A DNA stretch of 41,226 nucleotides from Gammaproteobacteria bacterium (GCA_016882265.1 VGVB01000020.1:2501-43726), one strand, 5' to 3'. Positions 16,098-25,565 are shown, numbered from the stretch's first letter. The notes: a model not told the origin generated them from the sequence alone. Made by a program: numbers and translations.

Positions 16098-16574
16098 TCA
16101 GGCCGCGGTTACCGTCGTCTCGTCGGCGATCATTTCCTCGAGGCGCTCGAGATCGGGGATCAGCGGCAGCTCGTTGACCATGCGCACCTGGCACAACACC
16201 GGCGCCCGTTCCGGGAAAACCCGCGATCCGTCGGGCGTCACGACCGTAGGACTGACGCGAACGAGCTGCGGGAAGCCCTGGGTCACGATGCCGAAGTGGC
16301 CGGCCGGCAGTTTCTGGCCGAGGCAGGTGAAGATCACGATCCGCGTACGCCCGCCGAGCGCCGGGACCCGCCGGCCGCAGGCACCCTCAAAGGACACGAC
16401 CGGCACGCCGCGGCCATTCCACGGCACGATGCCGAGGTACCACGGTGGCGCGCCCGGCATCTCCTGCAGCGGCTGCAGGCTGGTCACCTCCGCAACGCAG
16501 GCGCGCGGCACCAGCAGCCGCTCGTCCAGCAGCGGCACCAGCAGGCCGTACAGTTCCTGCACCGCCGCGTTCAT
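16098..16574 (-). CDS. chpC: CheW-like adaptor of the pilus chemosensory system (ChpC-like)
   Basis: A 158-residue CheW-domain protein (YGLLVPLLDERLLVPRACVAEV, then WYLGIVPWNGRGVPVVSFE and the GIVTQGFPQLVRVSP strand). It would couple receptor to the ChpA kinase in addition to PilI. The start is ATG 16574, which overlaps the chpA stop as ATGA; the same frame is open further upstream inside chpA, but that is a shadow. As the last gene of the Chp run it matches ChpC by position. It is convergent with the PIN-GNAT gene with no spacer (16097/16098). Confidence 0.85.
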   Translation of the reverse strand: MNAAVQELYGLLVPLLDERLLVPRACVAEVTSLQPLQEMPGAPPWYLGIVPWNGRGVPVVSFEGACGRRVPALGGRTRIVIFTCLGQKLPAGHFGIVTQGFPQLVRVSPTVVTPDGSRVFPERAPVLCQVRMVNELPLIPDLERLEEMIADETTVTAA

Positions 16575-19500
16575 GCTGCCGGCTTGTGCACCAGCGGCTC
16601 GATGGCCTGCAGCAACTGGCTCTCCTGGTATGGTTTCCCGAGGTAGGCGTTGACGCCCAGTTCGATGGCACGCGCCCGGTGCTTCTCGCCGACGCGCGAA
16701 GTGATCATCACGATCGGGATATCGCGCAGCCGCGGATCGTTGCGCACGTGCGAGGCGACCTCGTAGCCATCCATGCGCGGCATCTCGATATCGAGCAGGA
16801 TCACGTCCGGCACCTGATCCTGCAGCGCCGCGATCGCGTCCAGGCCGTCGCGGGCGGTAGCCACACGCATGCCGTTGCGCTCGAGCAGGCGCTGGGTCAC
16901 GCGGCGTACCGTGATCGAGTCGTCGACGACCAGCGCAAACACGCGCCGGTCCGCCGCTGGCGCGCCACAGACTTCCGCGGCCGGACGCTGCCGCCACTCC
17001 GAGCGTACCAGCGCACCGACGTCGACGATGATGCAGATGCGCCCATCACCGAGGATAGTCGCACCGGCAATGCCGCGGATGCCTGAAATCTGCGGGCCCA
17101 CCGACTTGACGACGATCTCGCGGCTGCCGATCAGCTCGTCAGTGACGATGGCGGTCGAATGCTCGCCGGCGCGGACGAGAATGACCGGCACCGCGGCGTC
17201 GCTCTCCGGCGCCGTGGCCGGCTGTCCGCCGATCAGCGTTGCCAGGTGCTGAAAACGGTACTGCTGCCCGCCGTACTCGAACCCGGCGGCCTCGCCCGCA
17301 AGCTGGCACCGGACCTCGGCGCGCGGCACGCGTACGACGCCCTCGACCGTCGGCAGCGGCAGTGCAAACATCTCCTCGCCGGAGCGCACGATCAGCGCCT
17401 GGCTGATCGCCAGCGTGAACGGCAGGCGCGCCGTGAAACAGGTGCCCTGTCCCGCGGTCGTCTCCGTGTACAGCGAGCCGCCCAGCTTCTTGATCCCTGT
17501 CGCGACGATGTCCATGCCGACGCCGCGGCCGGCGGTCTGCGTGACCTTGTCAGCGGTCGAGAAGCCCGGCTCGAAGATGAGCTGCAGGGCCTGCTCGTCC
17601 GACAGCTCCTGGCGCGGCGTCGTCAGACCGAGCGCGATCGCGCGATCGCGCACCGCCTTGAGATTGATGCCGGCACCGTCGTCGGCCACCGTAATCACGA
17701 CCTCGGAACCCTCGCGCCGCAGCCGCAACTCGATACGGCCCGTGTCCGGCTTGCCGGCCGCCAGCCGCTCCGCCGGCGACTCGATGCCGTGTACGACCGC
17801 GTTGCGCAGCATGTGCTCGAACGGCGGCAGCATCCGTTCCAGCACCTGTCGGTCCAATTCGCCGGCGGCACCGTTGACCACGAGTTCCACCTTCCGGCCG
17901 GTCTCCGCGGCCACCTGGCGTACGAGGCGGGTCAGGCGCTGCACATGCCGCTGGAACGGCACCATGCGGGTCCGCATCAACCCGCCCTGCAGGTCGGAGA
18001 TCAGACGGCCCTGCTGCGTCAGCAGGTTCTGCGCCTCGCGCGTCTGGGTCTCGAGCAGACTCTGCACGCTGGCCACGTCGGCACTGGTTTCGGCCAGCGC
18101 GCGCGAGTACTGCTGGATCGCGGAATAGCGGTCCAGCTCGAGCGGATCGAAATCGCCGCGCGCCGGTTCCTGGCTGACATGCCGGTGCAGGATCTGTGCT
18201 TCGGTCTCGATCTCGAGCTTGCGCAACTGGTCCTTCAGGCGCTGCACGACACGGTTGAGCTCGGTCAGATTGAACTCCACCGAGGCGAGCTGCTGCTCCA
18301 CCCGGGCCCGGCAGATGCTGACCTCACCAGCCGCATTCAGCAGCGCGTCGAGCAGGTCGGCATCGACCCGCGCCACTTCACCGCGCTCGGTCGCAGCTTC
18401 TCGTGGCGGCGCCACCGGCGGTGCCGCCGGCTCCTCGGTCGCGGCCGCGGGAACGGTTTCGACTGGCCCGGCCGGCTCAGCAGGCTGTTCCTCAACCGCG
18501 GACCGCTGTGGTGCCGGGGTGGCCGGCACAACCACCTGCGCCTCGACCGCGGCCGGCGCTGGCGCCCGCGGCGCTTCGGGCGGCTGCCCCGTCTCGGGAC
18601 CCCGGCGCCCGACCCGCCGGATCCGCGCGGCCAGGTCACGCGCCGGCAGAACCGGTCGTCCGGCGTTGACGTAATCACGCATCCGGTTCAGCTCGTCGAG
18701 ACTCGACTGCAGCACCTCGAAACTGTTCTCGTCGAGTGCCACGGTACCGTCATCGATCTGCATCAGCAGCCATTCGAGCTGGTGACTCAGGTCACCCATG
18801 GCGACGATTCCGGCCATGCGCGCGCCGCCCTTCAACGTATGCAGGGCGCGCCGCAGCTCGATGACGCGCTCGCGGCTGCCGCGCTCGGCACGCAGCGCGC
18901 CGAGCGCAGCGTCCGCCGCCTCGAGCAACTCCGTGGCCTCCTCGCTGAAGATCGCCGCGATCGCCGGATCGAAGTCCTGCGGCCGCTCCGGCGCGGACAC
19001 CGCGGGCGGCTCTGCCGGACCGGCTTCCGCCGCCGGCGCGCCTTCCTCGGGCGGCACCACGAATGGCGGCGCGCCTTGGATGGCCGAGTCGGCGGGACTC
19101 CGGGGCAGCAGATCGCCGCTGCCCGTTTCCGGTACCAGCGCAGCGGCCACGGTTTCCGGAACCAGCGCCGCGGTCACTACAACCGGCTCGACCGGCTGCG
19201 GGGCCGGCCCGAGGGCGGACTCGGCACGGGCGGACAGCTCCTGTTCGATTGCCGCATCCCGCGCCGCGATCCGATCCACGAGCCGGTCGATGTTGGGGAA
19301 GTAACCGCTCGACTCGTGCACCGCCGTGATGACGTCCTCGAAGGCGACGGCGCAATCCGCCAGCAATGCCAGCCCGGCTTCATCGAAAGCCGCATCGTGG
19401 TCGAACATCCGCCGCAGCCAGCGGTGCAGCGGCTCGGCCAGCCGGATATTCAGGCTGACCTCGGCGGTGCGCGAAGCGCCGCGCAGCGTATGACAGGCCC

Positions 19501-20407
19501 GATACAGATCCTCAGTGACCCGGTGCGGGCCGGGCGTCGCCCAGGCCTCCCTCAGATAGGCGCGCACGACCTCGAGATGACTCTGCACCTCCTTCCGGTA
19601 GATGTCCTGGAGGGTCGCGTCGCCACGCGCAGCGAATTCCGCCGGCCGCCCGGTCCACTGCTCCACAGCCGCCGCCGCGGCAACGGCGGCTTCCGGCTCC
19701 GGCACCGCGGCAGCTTCGAACGGCGGCTCCGGCACGGCGGCCGCCACGGCCGGCTCTTCCAGTGCTGGCGGTTCCTCGGGCATCGCCGCCGGCGGAACTG
19801 CCACGGTCTCTGCTGCGCTCTCCGTGGCAATCGCCGGTGGCGCCAGCGGTGGCGTAGCGGCCGCAGCCACCGGCGGCACTGCGGCGAGCAGGCGCTCCAT
19901 CTCCTGCTCGCCGATCGGTGGCATGATCTGGGTCGGCTCGCTGGCCGGCGGCAATGTCGCAGCCGGGGCGATGACCGGCACCGGTCCGGTGCGGCCCGAA
20001 ATCAGCAGGGCTGCACGTTCCATGATCGGACCGGCGTCGGCGGCCGGCGCTGCGCTGACCGCGATTTCCTCGACCAGCCGCGGCAGCAGCGCCACCGCGT
20101 CGCGCAACGTCGCCAGCAACGGCGCCGAGCGCTCCAGCGTTCCATCGATCACCCGGTTCAGAAGCTGCTCGATCGACCAGCCGAGTTCGCTGATCGGCCG
20201 GGCGCCGACCATGCGCCCGCTGCCCTTCAGCGTATGGAATCCGCGCCGTACCCGCGCCAGCGCTTCGCGATCGGCCGCATTCTCGTCCCACAGCGGGTAC
20301 AACTGAATGATCGTCGCGACTTCCTCGCGGGCCTCATCGATGAACAGCGCCAGCAGCTCGGGATCACCCGCGCCGGGCGCAGGTTCTTGCGCGGCCGGAG
20401 CCGGCAC
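16571..20407 (-). CDS. chpA: ChpA hybrid histidine kinase, central and C-terminal part (downstream of an apparent frameshift)
   Basis: CheA-type kinase of the type IV pilus chemosensory system. Order of parts, numbered from GTG 20407: Hpt with FHTLKGSGRM (His58), Hpt-like with CHTLRGASR (about 305), Hpt with LHTLKGGARM (about 523), Pro/Ala-rich linkers, a kinase dimerisation helix (VDADLLDALLNAAGE), the HATPase with HMLRNAVVHGIES and GRGVGMDIV (about 960), a CheW-like domain, and a C-terminal receiver with FALVVDDS and LLDIEMPRMDG (Asp near 1205). The N-terminal part is in another frame (20364-21896). In this frame, sequence back to about 20490 still looks like natural linker (LLPVAGPAAP), so GTG 20407 is probably not a true start. 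An intact protein would be near 1775 aa. Confidence 0.85.
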   Translation of the reverse strand: MPAPAAQEPAPGAGDPELLALFIDEAREEVATIIQLYPLWDENAADREALARVRRGFHTLKGSGRMVGARPISELGWSIEQLLNRVIDGTLERSAPLLATLRDAVALLPRLVEEIAVSAAPAADAGPIMERAALLISGRTGPVPVIAPAATLPPASEPTQIMPPIGEQEMERLLAAVPPVAAAATPPLAPPAIATESAAETVAVPPAAMPEEPPALEEPAVAAAVPEPPFEAAAVPEPEAAVAAAAAVEQWTGRPAEFAARGDATLQDIYRKEVQSHLEVVRAYLREAWATPGPHRVTEDLYRACHTLRGASRTAEVSLNIRLAEPLHRWLRRMFDHDAAFDEAGLALLADCAVAFEDVITAVHESSGYFPNIDRLVDRIAARDAAIEQELSARAESALGPAPQPVEPVVVTAALVPETVAAALVPETGSGDLLPRSPADSAIQGAPPFVVPPEEGAPAAEAGPAEPPAVSAPERPQDFDPAIAAIFSEEATELLEAADAALGALRAERGSRERVIELRRALHTLKGGARMAGIVAMGDLSHQLEWLLMQIDDGTVALDENSFEVLQSSLDELNRMRDYVNAGRPVLPARDLAARIRRVGRRGPETGQPPEAPRAPAPAAVEAQVVVPATPAPQRSAVEEQPAEPAGPVETVPAAATEEPAAPPVAPPREAATERGEVARVDADLLDALLNAAGEVSICRARVEQQLASVEFNLTELNRVVQRLKDQLRKLEIETEAQILHRHVSQEPARGDFDPLELDRYSAIQQYSRALAETSADVASVQSLLETQTREAQNLLTQQGRLISDLQGGLMRTRMVPFQRHVQRLTRLVRQVAAETGRKVELVVNGAAGELDRQVLERMLPPFEHMLRNAVVHGIESPAERLAAGKPDTGRIELRLRREGSEVVITVADDGAGINLKAVRDRAIALGLTTPRQELSDEQALQLIFEPGFSTADKVTQTAGRGVGMDIVATGIKKLGGSLYTETTAGQGTCFTARLPFTLAISQALIVRSGEEMFALPLPTVEGVVRVPRAEVRCQLAGEAAGFEYGGQQYRFQHLATLIGGQPATAPESDAAVPVILVRAGEHSTAIVTDELIGSREIVVKSVGPQISGIRGIAGATILGDGRICIIVDVGALVRSEWRQRPAAEVCGAPAADRRVFALVVDDSITVRRVTQRLLERNGMRVATARDGLDAIAALQDQVPDVILLDIEMPRMDGYEVASHVRNDPRLRDIPIVMITSRVGEKHRARAIELGVNAYLGKPYQESQLLQAIEPLVHKPAA

Positions 20408-21896
20408 TGGCGCGACGGCCGGCTCCAGCGCGATCGTGGCCTCGGCGAACGGCGCAGCCGGCCCCGCAACGGGCAGCAGCGGCGGCCGGATCCCCGGTCG
20501 GATCGAGCGCCTGGGCGAGCAGTTCCTTGATGCGCGCCAGGTTGACGATGCATTCGCGCACCACCGCCTCAGTCACCTGCCGGAACTCGGGATCGACCTC
20601 GCCCCCGGCCGCGGGCGCGCCGGGCGGCATGATCAACTGCACGAGCGCCTCGTCCAGCCCGTCCTCGATTCCGATCAGCGTTGCGGCGATGTCAATCAGC
20701 GCGTCCGGCCCGGATGGCGTGCGACCCTCAATGACCGCGGTCAGCCGCGCCAGTTCGCCCTGGACCCGCTCGCGCATCGAACCGAGCCCCAGCACGGCCA
20801 GCGTGTCACCGACCTTCTGCAGCATTTCGATCTGCGGCGCGAGCTCGGCGGGCGGGCCGCCCGTGCGCGTGAACAGGTCGAACGCATCCTTGATCCGGCC
20901 GAGGTCCTCGCGAATCGCCGCCGCCACGGTGCGCATCAGGCGCACGGACGGCGCCGACAACGATTCGCGCTCCTGTTCGATGACCTCGTCGACCGGGAGC
21001 AGCTCGTCGAGACGGAAAGCGGCGCGCACGGCCGCGATCCGCGGGCCGGTACACTCCGCCCGCGCCACGTAGTACAGCAGGTTGTTCAGGAGCTCCAGCG
21101 GTGGAGCGCCCGCGTACGTCGCTTCGCCCGAATCGAACAGCCGCCGCAACTCGCGGTCCGCCTGGCCGAGCAGCCGCTTGACCGTCGCACTGGCGGTCAG
21201 CCCGCCGGCGCGCAGCGCCTCGAGCACCGCACCCACGACCCACCACAACTGGTACACGGAGGTGGTAGTCGCGGTCTCCTCGATCCGTGCCGCCACTTCG
21301 GCGAGCGCGATCAGTCCCGCCTCCTCGCGGTCACCCCGGATCAGGCCGAGCAGCCCCGCCTGGAACCGCGGACGCAGGCGCCGCGCCCATTGCGCAACTG
21401 ACAGGTTCGGCTCGCCGCTGCGCGGTGCGCGCGCTGCCGGCGCGCGCTCGGAACGCAGATTCAGGGACAGCAGCGTACCCTCGGACAGCAGCGCGGCCCC
21501 GCGCACCGCGCGCAGATCGTTCAGCAGCGGCAGCAGTACCAGCGCCAGGTCGCGGCCGCCGCTGAGCACGCGCTCGAGGTAGGTCGGGAGCTGCACGCAG
21601 GCCCGCATCAGCGCGTCCAGGCCCTCGGTGAACTGGCGACCCCCGACCACGCCACCGGCCAGCCAGCGCGCGCTGTTCTCCATCTCCTCGGCCAGCAACG
21701 CGGCGCCGTAAACCTCAACGACCCGCAGCACACCGCGGGCCGTGTGCAGATGCTCCGCCGCGGTCGCGACCGGACCTTGGTCGGCCGGTGTTTCGGCCGC
21801 CGCTTCGAGTGCAATGCGGACTTCGTTCAGGGTCGCTCCGAGTTCGCGGGCGACCAATTGCAGGGCCTGCTCGTCTGCTGCGGGAAAATCCGCCAC
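20364..21896 (-). CDS. chpA: ChpA hybrid histidine kinase, N-terminal part (upstream of an apparent frameshift)
   Basis: N-terminal segment of ChpA, starting at GTG 21896, six bases after the pilJ stop. It holds an Hpt-like helix bundle with EHLHTARGVLRVVEVYGAALLAEE, typical of the first ChpA domain, and further helical repeats up to VVRECIVNLARIKELLAQALDP. After about residue 467 the translation turns into atypical Arg/Gly/Cys-rich sequence and stops at 20364. The natural continuation is found in the frame of the 16571-20407 ORF. The switch point is around the run of four G (plus strand cccc at 20492-20495): one extra base there would explain it. It is either a real mutation, a sequencing error, or less likely programmed shifting. 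Confidence 0.8.
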   Translation of the reverse strand: MADFPAADEQALQLVARELGATLNEVRIALEAAAETPADQGPVATAAEHLHTARGVLRVVEVYGAALLAEEMENSARWLAGGVVGGRQFTEGLDALMRACVQLPTYLERVLSGGRDLALVLLPLLNDLRAVRGAALLSEGTLLSLNLRSERAPAARAPRSGEPNLSVAQWARRLRPRFQAGLLGLIRGDREEAGLIALAEVAARIEETATTTSVYQLWWVVGAVLEALRAGGLTASATVKRLLGQADRELRRLFDSGEATYAGAPPLELLNNLLYYVARAECTGPRIAAVRAAFRLDELLPVDEVIEQERESLSAPSVRLMRTVAAAIREDLGRIKDAFDLFTRTGGPPAELAPQIEMLQKVGDTLAVLGLGSMRERVQGELARLTAVIEGRTPSGPDALIDIAATLIGIEDGLDEALVQLIMPPGAPAAGGEVDPEFRQVTEAVVRECIVNLARIKELLAQALDPTGDPAAAAARCGAGCAVRRGHDRAGAGRRASAGSGRARTCARRG

Positions 21897-21902
21897 TCCC
21901 GT

Positions 21903-23987
21903 TCAGCCTCCGGCCGTCGCCCGTCGGACCGCGGCTGGGGCAGACTCGGCAACGGGCCGCATCATCACACCCGTCGCGACCGCCCGCGGGTCCTGCGGCA
22001 GGCGGAAACCGGCTACCGACTTGCGCAACTGCGCCGACAGCTCGGCCAGCCGGCCGATCGCGTTCGAGGTCGCGCTGGTGTTGTCGGCGGTCTGCTGGCT
22101 GATTTCGCGCAGGATCTGCATGGTGCGCGAGATGTGCGCCGAGGCGGCCGCCTGCTGGCGCGCGCTGGCCGAGATGTTCTGCACGAGCTGGGCGATCTGG
22201 TTGGACACGTCCTCGATCTCGCCGAGCGCGGCGCCCGCATTCTCCGCCAGCAGCGCGCCGCCGACCACGTCAGTGGTCGTGCGCTCCATCGACACCACCG
22301 CCTCATTGGTGTCGGTCTGGATGGTGCGCACCAGCACCTCGATCTGGCGGGTCGCATGGCCGGCGCGCTCGGCCAGCCGCTGCACCTCGTCAGCGACGAC
22401 GGCGAAACCGCGGCCGGCGTCGCCGGCCATCGAGGCCTGGATCGAGGCGTTCAGCGCCAGGATATTGGTCTGTTCGGCGATGTCATTGATCAGCTCGACG
22501 ATGTTGCCGATTTCCTGTGAGCTCTCGCCCAGCCGTTTGATGCGCTTCGACGTGTCCTGGATGTTCTCGCGGATCGTGTTCATGCCGTCGATCGTGCGCC
22601 GGACCGCGTCGCCGCCCTTGTGGGCGACGTCGACCGCGTGGCGGGCGACATCGGCCGAACGCTCGGCATTGCCGGACACCTCTTCGATCGACGCGGCCAT
22701 CGCGCCGACCGCTTCGGTCGCGGCCGCTACCTGGCGCGACTGCGCGACGCTGGCCTTGGCCAGGTGCCCGGCCGCAGCCTGGGTCTGGCGTGCGGCGGAA
22801 TCGAGCTGCAGCGCCGTGCTGTTGATCGTCGCGACCAGGTCGCGGAGCGCCTCGATCGCGAAATTGATCGAATCGGCGATCGCGCCGGTGAAGTCGTCGG
22901 TCACTGTCGCCTGTACGGTCAGGTCGCCACTGGCGAGGCTCGACATCTCGTCGAGCAGGCGCAGGATCGCTTCCTGGTTGCGCCGGTTGCGCTGCCGCTC
23001 GAGTTCGGCGGTGCGGCGCAATCCTGCGGTCGCCGCCCAGGCGAACAGAGCGCCGGCGATCGCGCCAGCCGCCAGCACCAGCACGATGAGCGCGGCGTAC
23101 GGTCCGGCCAGCAGAGCGGCTGCCGCGCCGGTATCGGATCCGGCCGCGCCGAGCCGCCGGCCAATCGCCTCGCTGGCACGGCCGAGTTCACCAGCGGCGC
23201 GCTGCGCCGCCGCCAGCGTCCCGGCACGTTCCAGCGTGCCGGCGAGCTGGCGCTCCCAGATGGCGAACGCATCCCGGGCCACGCCGAGGCGCCGCGCCGA
23301 TTCCCGGGCGAGGGCCGGTCCGCCAGAGGGTGAGCCGGAGCCGCCGAGTCCCGCCAGGAACTGCGCGAGCTGCGCCGATGATTCATTGAGACGGCCGACG
23401 CCGGCCGCGGCGTCGCCGGGTGCGGTACCCAGCAGGTGCAGATCGTCACTGGCGCGCTGGGCGGTCGCTTCGAAGCGTGGCAGGACCCGTAGCGCCGTCG
23501 CACCACCCGGCGCAGCCGCCGCATCGCCGGTGGCCGCCAGTACTTGCCCCAGTGCCTGGCGCGATTCCTCCGCCCAGACCGGCAGTTCGGCCGCGGCCTT
23601 GCGCCCGGCCAGTACCTGACCAGAGCTCGCCAGCAGCGCCTGCCAGCCGGCCTCACTGCCGAGGCGGCGGGCACTGGCCGAAGACAGCGCCGCGAACGCC
23701 GACCGCCCGGATTCGATCTCGGCCAGCACGGCCTCGAGCCGGGTCCGCGCCTCAGACAACTTCGCAAACGCAGCGTCATCCCCGCGCCCGGCCGCGGCCG
23801 CCCGCCCCGGCATCGTGGCCGCGAGCAGTGACAGCTCCGCCACGTGGGCGCGGAACACCCGCTCCTGACGTCCGGCGCGGTCCGCGAGCAGCAGCAGCGC
23901 GGCAGCGATCAGGGCCAGCAGCAACCCGATCCACAGCGCAACCGGCAACAGCCGCGCGGCCCGTTCTCCTTCAGCGATCTGGCTCAC
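21903..23987 (-). CDS. pilJ: Type IV pilus chemoreceptor PilJ (methyl-accepting protein)
   Basis: Inner-membrane receptor that feeds the ChpA/PilG pathway controlling twitching and surface sensing. The 694-residue product has TM1 at about 13-35, a long Ala-rich helical periplasmic region, TM2 at about 300-325 (LIVLVLAAGAIAGALFAWAA), a HAMP-like segment (EMSSLASGDLTVQATVTDDFTG), and the signalling hairpin with ELINDIAEQTNILALNASIQ and AGRGFAVVADEVQRLAERAG. The start is GTG 23987 with AAGGAG about 11 nt upstream. In Pseudomonas pilK (methyltransferase) follows; here chpA follows directly after 6 bp. Confidence 0.92.
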   Translation of the reverse strand: MSQIAEGERAARLLPVALWIGLLLALIAAALLLLADRAGRQERVFRAHVAELSLLAATMPGRAAAAGRGDDAAFAKLSEARTRLEAVLAEIESGRSAFAALSSASARRLGSEAGWQALLASSGQVLAGRKAAAELPVWAEESRQALGQVLAATGDAAAAPGGATALRVLPRFEATAQRASDDLHLLGTAPGDAAAGVGRLNESSAQLAQFLAGLGGSGSPSGGPALARESARRLGVARDAFAIWERQLAGTLERAGTLAAAQRAAGELGRASEAIGRRLGAAGSDTGAAAALLAGPYAALIVLVLAAGAIAGALFAWAATAGLRRTAELERQRNRRNQEAILRLLDEMSSLASGDLTVQATVTDDFTGAIADSINFAIEALRDLVATINSTALQLDSAARQTQAAAGHLAKASVAQSRQVAAATEAVGAMAASIEEVSGNAERSADVARHAVDVAHKGGDAVRRTIDGMNTIRENIQDTSKRIKRLGESSQEIGNIVELINDIAEQTNILALNASIQASMAGDAGRGFAVVADEVQRLAERAGHATRQIEVLVRTIQTDTNEAVVSMERTTTDVVGGALLAENAGAALGEIEDVSNQIAQLVQNISASARQQAAASAHISRTMQILREISQQTADNTSATSNAIGRLAELSAQLRKSVAGFRLPQDPRAVATGVMMRPVAESAPAAVRRATAGG

Positions 23988-24011
23988 CGATCCTCACTCC
24001 TTGGCGCCGGC

Positions 24012-24572
24012 TCAAGCCGAGCCCTGCAGAAACGCCGGGCTCTCGACCAGTGCCCGCAGACTCAAGACCGGCCACGCCTCGCTGCCGCGGCGGAACGAAC
24101 CGGCCAGGTAATGTTCGCAGCGGATCAGCGTCGGCGGCGTGCCCGCATCGAACTCGTGCCGACCGAAGTGCCGGAAGCCGAGCACCTCATCCACCAGCAG
24201 TCCGGCCGGGATCTCCCGATGATTGACCACGATGACCCGCGTATTCCGGCCCTGGTTCGTCTCACCGCTGCCAAGGTACTGGCGCAGGTCGATGACCGGC
24301 AGCAACTGTCCGCGCACGTTGGCGAGTCCGCGAATCCACGGCCGCGCACCCGGCACCCGGGTCAGCGCCACCGGGACACCCATGACCTCACGGGCCTCGT
24401 CCCGGGCGACCAGAAAAGTCTCGCCGCCGAGGCGGAATGCAACCCCGATCCACTCCTGCGCCGCGGTCCCGTCGCGCTCCCCGGTCGCGGCATCCCGGGC
24501 GCGTTGCTCGAGCGCGAGCAGCAGCTCGAACGGCTGGTCACGCAGAGCCCTCAACGTCGGCCCGGGCTGCAT
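24012..24572 (-). CDS. pilI: CheW-like adaptor PilI
   Basis: A 186-residue adaptor that links PilJ to ChpA. A helical N-terminus (LRALRDQPFELLLALEQRAR) precedes a CheW domain: WIGVAFRLGGETFLVARDEAREVM, RVPGARPWIRGLANVRGQLLPVIDL, and a C-terminal RCEHYLAGSFRRGSEAWPVLSL. I chose ATG 24572, 4 bp after the pilH stop; upstream codons in this frame are a shadow of pilH. It is transcribed with pilG-pilH-pilI-pilJ-chpA. Confidence 0.9.
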   Translation of the reverse strand: MQPGPTLRALRDQPFELLLALEQRARDAATGERDGTAAQEWIGVAFRLGGETFLVARDEAREVMGVPVALTRVPGARPWIRGLANVRGQLLPVIDLRQYLGSGETNQGRNTRVIVVNHREIPAGLLVDEVLGFRHFGRHEFDAGTPPTLIRCEHYLAGSFRRGSEAWPVLSLRALVESPAFLQGSA

Positions 24573-24576
24573 CCGC

Positions 24577-24945
24577 TCAGCCCGGCACGAGCGCGGCCTG
24601 CGCCTTCTCCACGAGCTGCGCCGGGTGGACTGGCTTGACCAGGAAATCGACCGCTCCCTGGCGCATGCCCCAGACCCGATCGCTCTCCCCGCTCTTACTC
24701 GACACCATGATGACCGGAATGGAACGCGTGGCCGGATCCTGGGACAGCGTGCGCGTGGCGCGGAATCCATCGACACCGGGCATCACGATGTCCATCAGGA
24801 TCAGGTCCGGATGAATCTCGCGCGCCTTGCAGATCGCTTCGCGACCATCCGCCGCGGCCTCCGTCCGGAACCCATGTTCCTCGAGCGCCCGGCGCATCTG
24901 GAAGACTTCGGTGGGCGAATCATCGACGACCAGGATCAGCGCCAT
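24577..24945 (-). CDS. pilH: Response regulator PilH (single receiver domain)
   Basis: A 122-residue stand-alone receiver: ILVVDDSPTEVF with the acidic pocket, phosphoacceptor Asp in LILMDIVMPGVDGF, Ser in VSSKSGESD, and the conserved Lys in FLVKPV. In Pseudomonas PilH opposes or drains PilG signalling and is linked to pilus retraction. The start is ATG 24945, with GGGAG immediately before it. It lies 15 bp after pilG. Confidence 0.93.
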   Translation of the reverse strand: MALILVVDDSPTEVFQMRRALEEHGFRTEAAADGREAICKAREIHPDLILMDIVMPGVDGFRATRTLSQDPATRSIPVIMVSSKSGESDRVWGMRQGAVDFLVKPVHPAQLVEKAQAALVPG

Positions 24946-24960
24946 CTCCCGTCCCCCCGG

Positions 24961-25374
24961 TTACGACGGCCGGCTCACGTGCTGCTCGATCGCCGACAGC
25001 AGTTCGTCGCGCGTGAACGGCTTGGTCAGGTAATGCTCCGAGCCCACGATCCGTCCGCGGGCGCGGTCGAACAGTCCGTCCTTGCTCGACAGCATGATGA
25101 CCGGGATCGAACGGAAGACCTTGTGGTGCTTGATCAGCGAACAGGTCTGGTAGCCGTCGAGGCGCGGCATCATGATGTCGACGAACACGATGTCGGGCTG
25201 GTGGTCGGCAATCTTGGACAGCGCATCGAAGCCGTCGACCGCCGTGAACACCTCGCAACCCTCCTTGGCCAGCAGTGTCTCCGCAGTGCGGCGGATGGTC
25301 TTGCTGTCATCGATCACGAGCACCTTGAGTCCGGCGAGCGGTTCCCGCTCATTGACGGCTGCTGCAGTTTCCAT
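24961..25374 (-). CDS. pilG: Response regulator PilG (single receiver domain)
   Basis: A 137-residue receiver protein: VLVIDDSKTIRRTAETLL, Asp in IVFVDIMMPRLDGYQ, MLSSKDGLFDRARG and LTKPFTRDELL. The SKTIRRTAE stretch is typical of PilG. ChpA-phosphorylated PilG promotes pilus extension in Pseudomonas. The start is ATG 25374 with AGAGGGA 5-6 nt upstream. It is the first gene of the minus-strand Chp operon and diverges from gshB. The 191 bp between its start and the gshB leader ORF should hold its promoter; I see only a weak TATGTT (25473-25468) with no convincing -35. Confidence 0.94.
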   Translation of the reverse strand: METAAAVNEREPLAGLKVLVIDDSKTIRRTAETLLAKEGCEVFTAVDGFDALSKIADHQPDIVFVDIMMPRLDGYQTCSLIKHHKVFRSIPVIMLSSKDGLFDRARGRIVGSEHYLTKPFTRDELLSAIEQHVSRPS

Positions 25375-25565
25375 CGGATCCCTCTGGCCCCGGCCTGCGC
25401 TGGCCGGAAGCCGTCCTCAACCTGCCGGAAGACGTCCGTGGCCTCGTCGCCGGAGGCGTCTCCTTTTAACATATCGGCCTCGCGGTCGCCACGCCGGAAC
25501 CGGAGCACGGCCGGCGGTTCGGCCGCGTGACAGGTGTACTATGAGCGCCCCCCGGGGGAGGCACG

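Noticed and set aside
17159..20530. Plus-strand open frame of more than 1100 codons opposite chpA
   Set aside because: Its translation is Arg/His/Gln-rich with no domain, and it mirrors the highly conserved ChpA frames; it is a GC-rich antisense shadow.
16571..21896. Programmed frameshifting as the explanation for split chpA
   Set aside because: The GGGG run is not a typical slippery heptamer and no downstream stimulatory structure stands out; mutation or sequencing error is simpler.
25314..25508. 64-codon minus-strand frame starting ahead of pilG
   Set aside because: It overlaps the pilG start in another frame, has no Shine-Dalgarno and no protein-like composition; the region is more likely the pilG leader.
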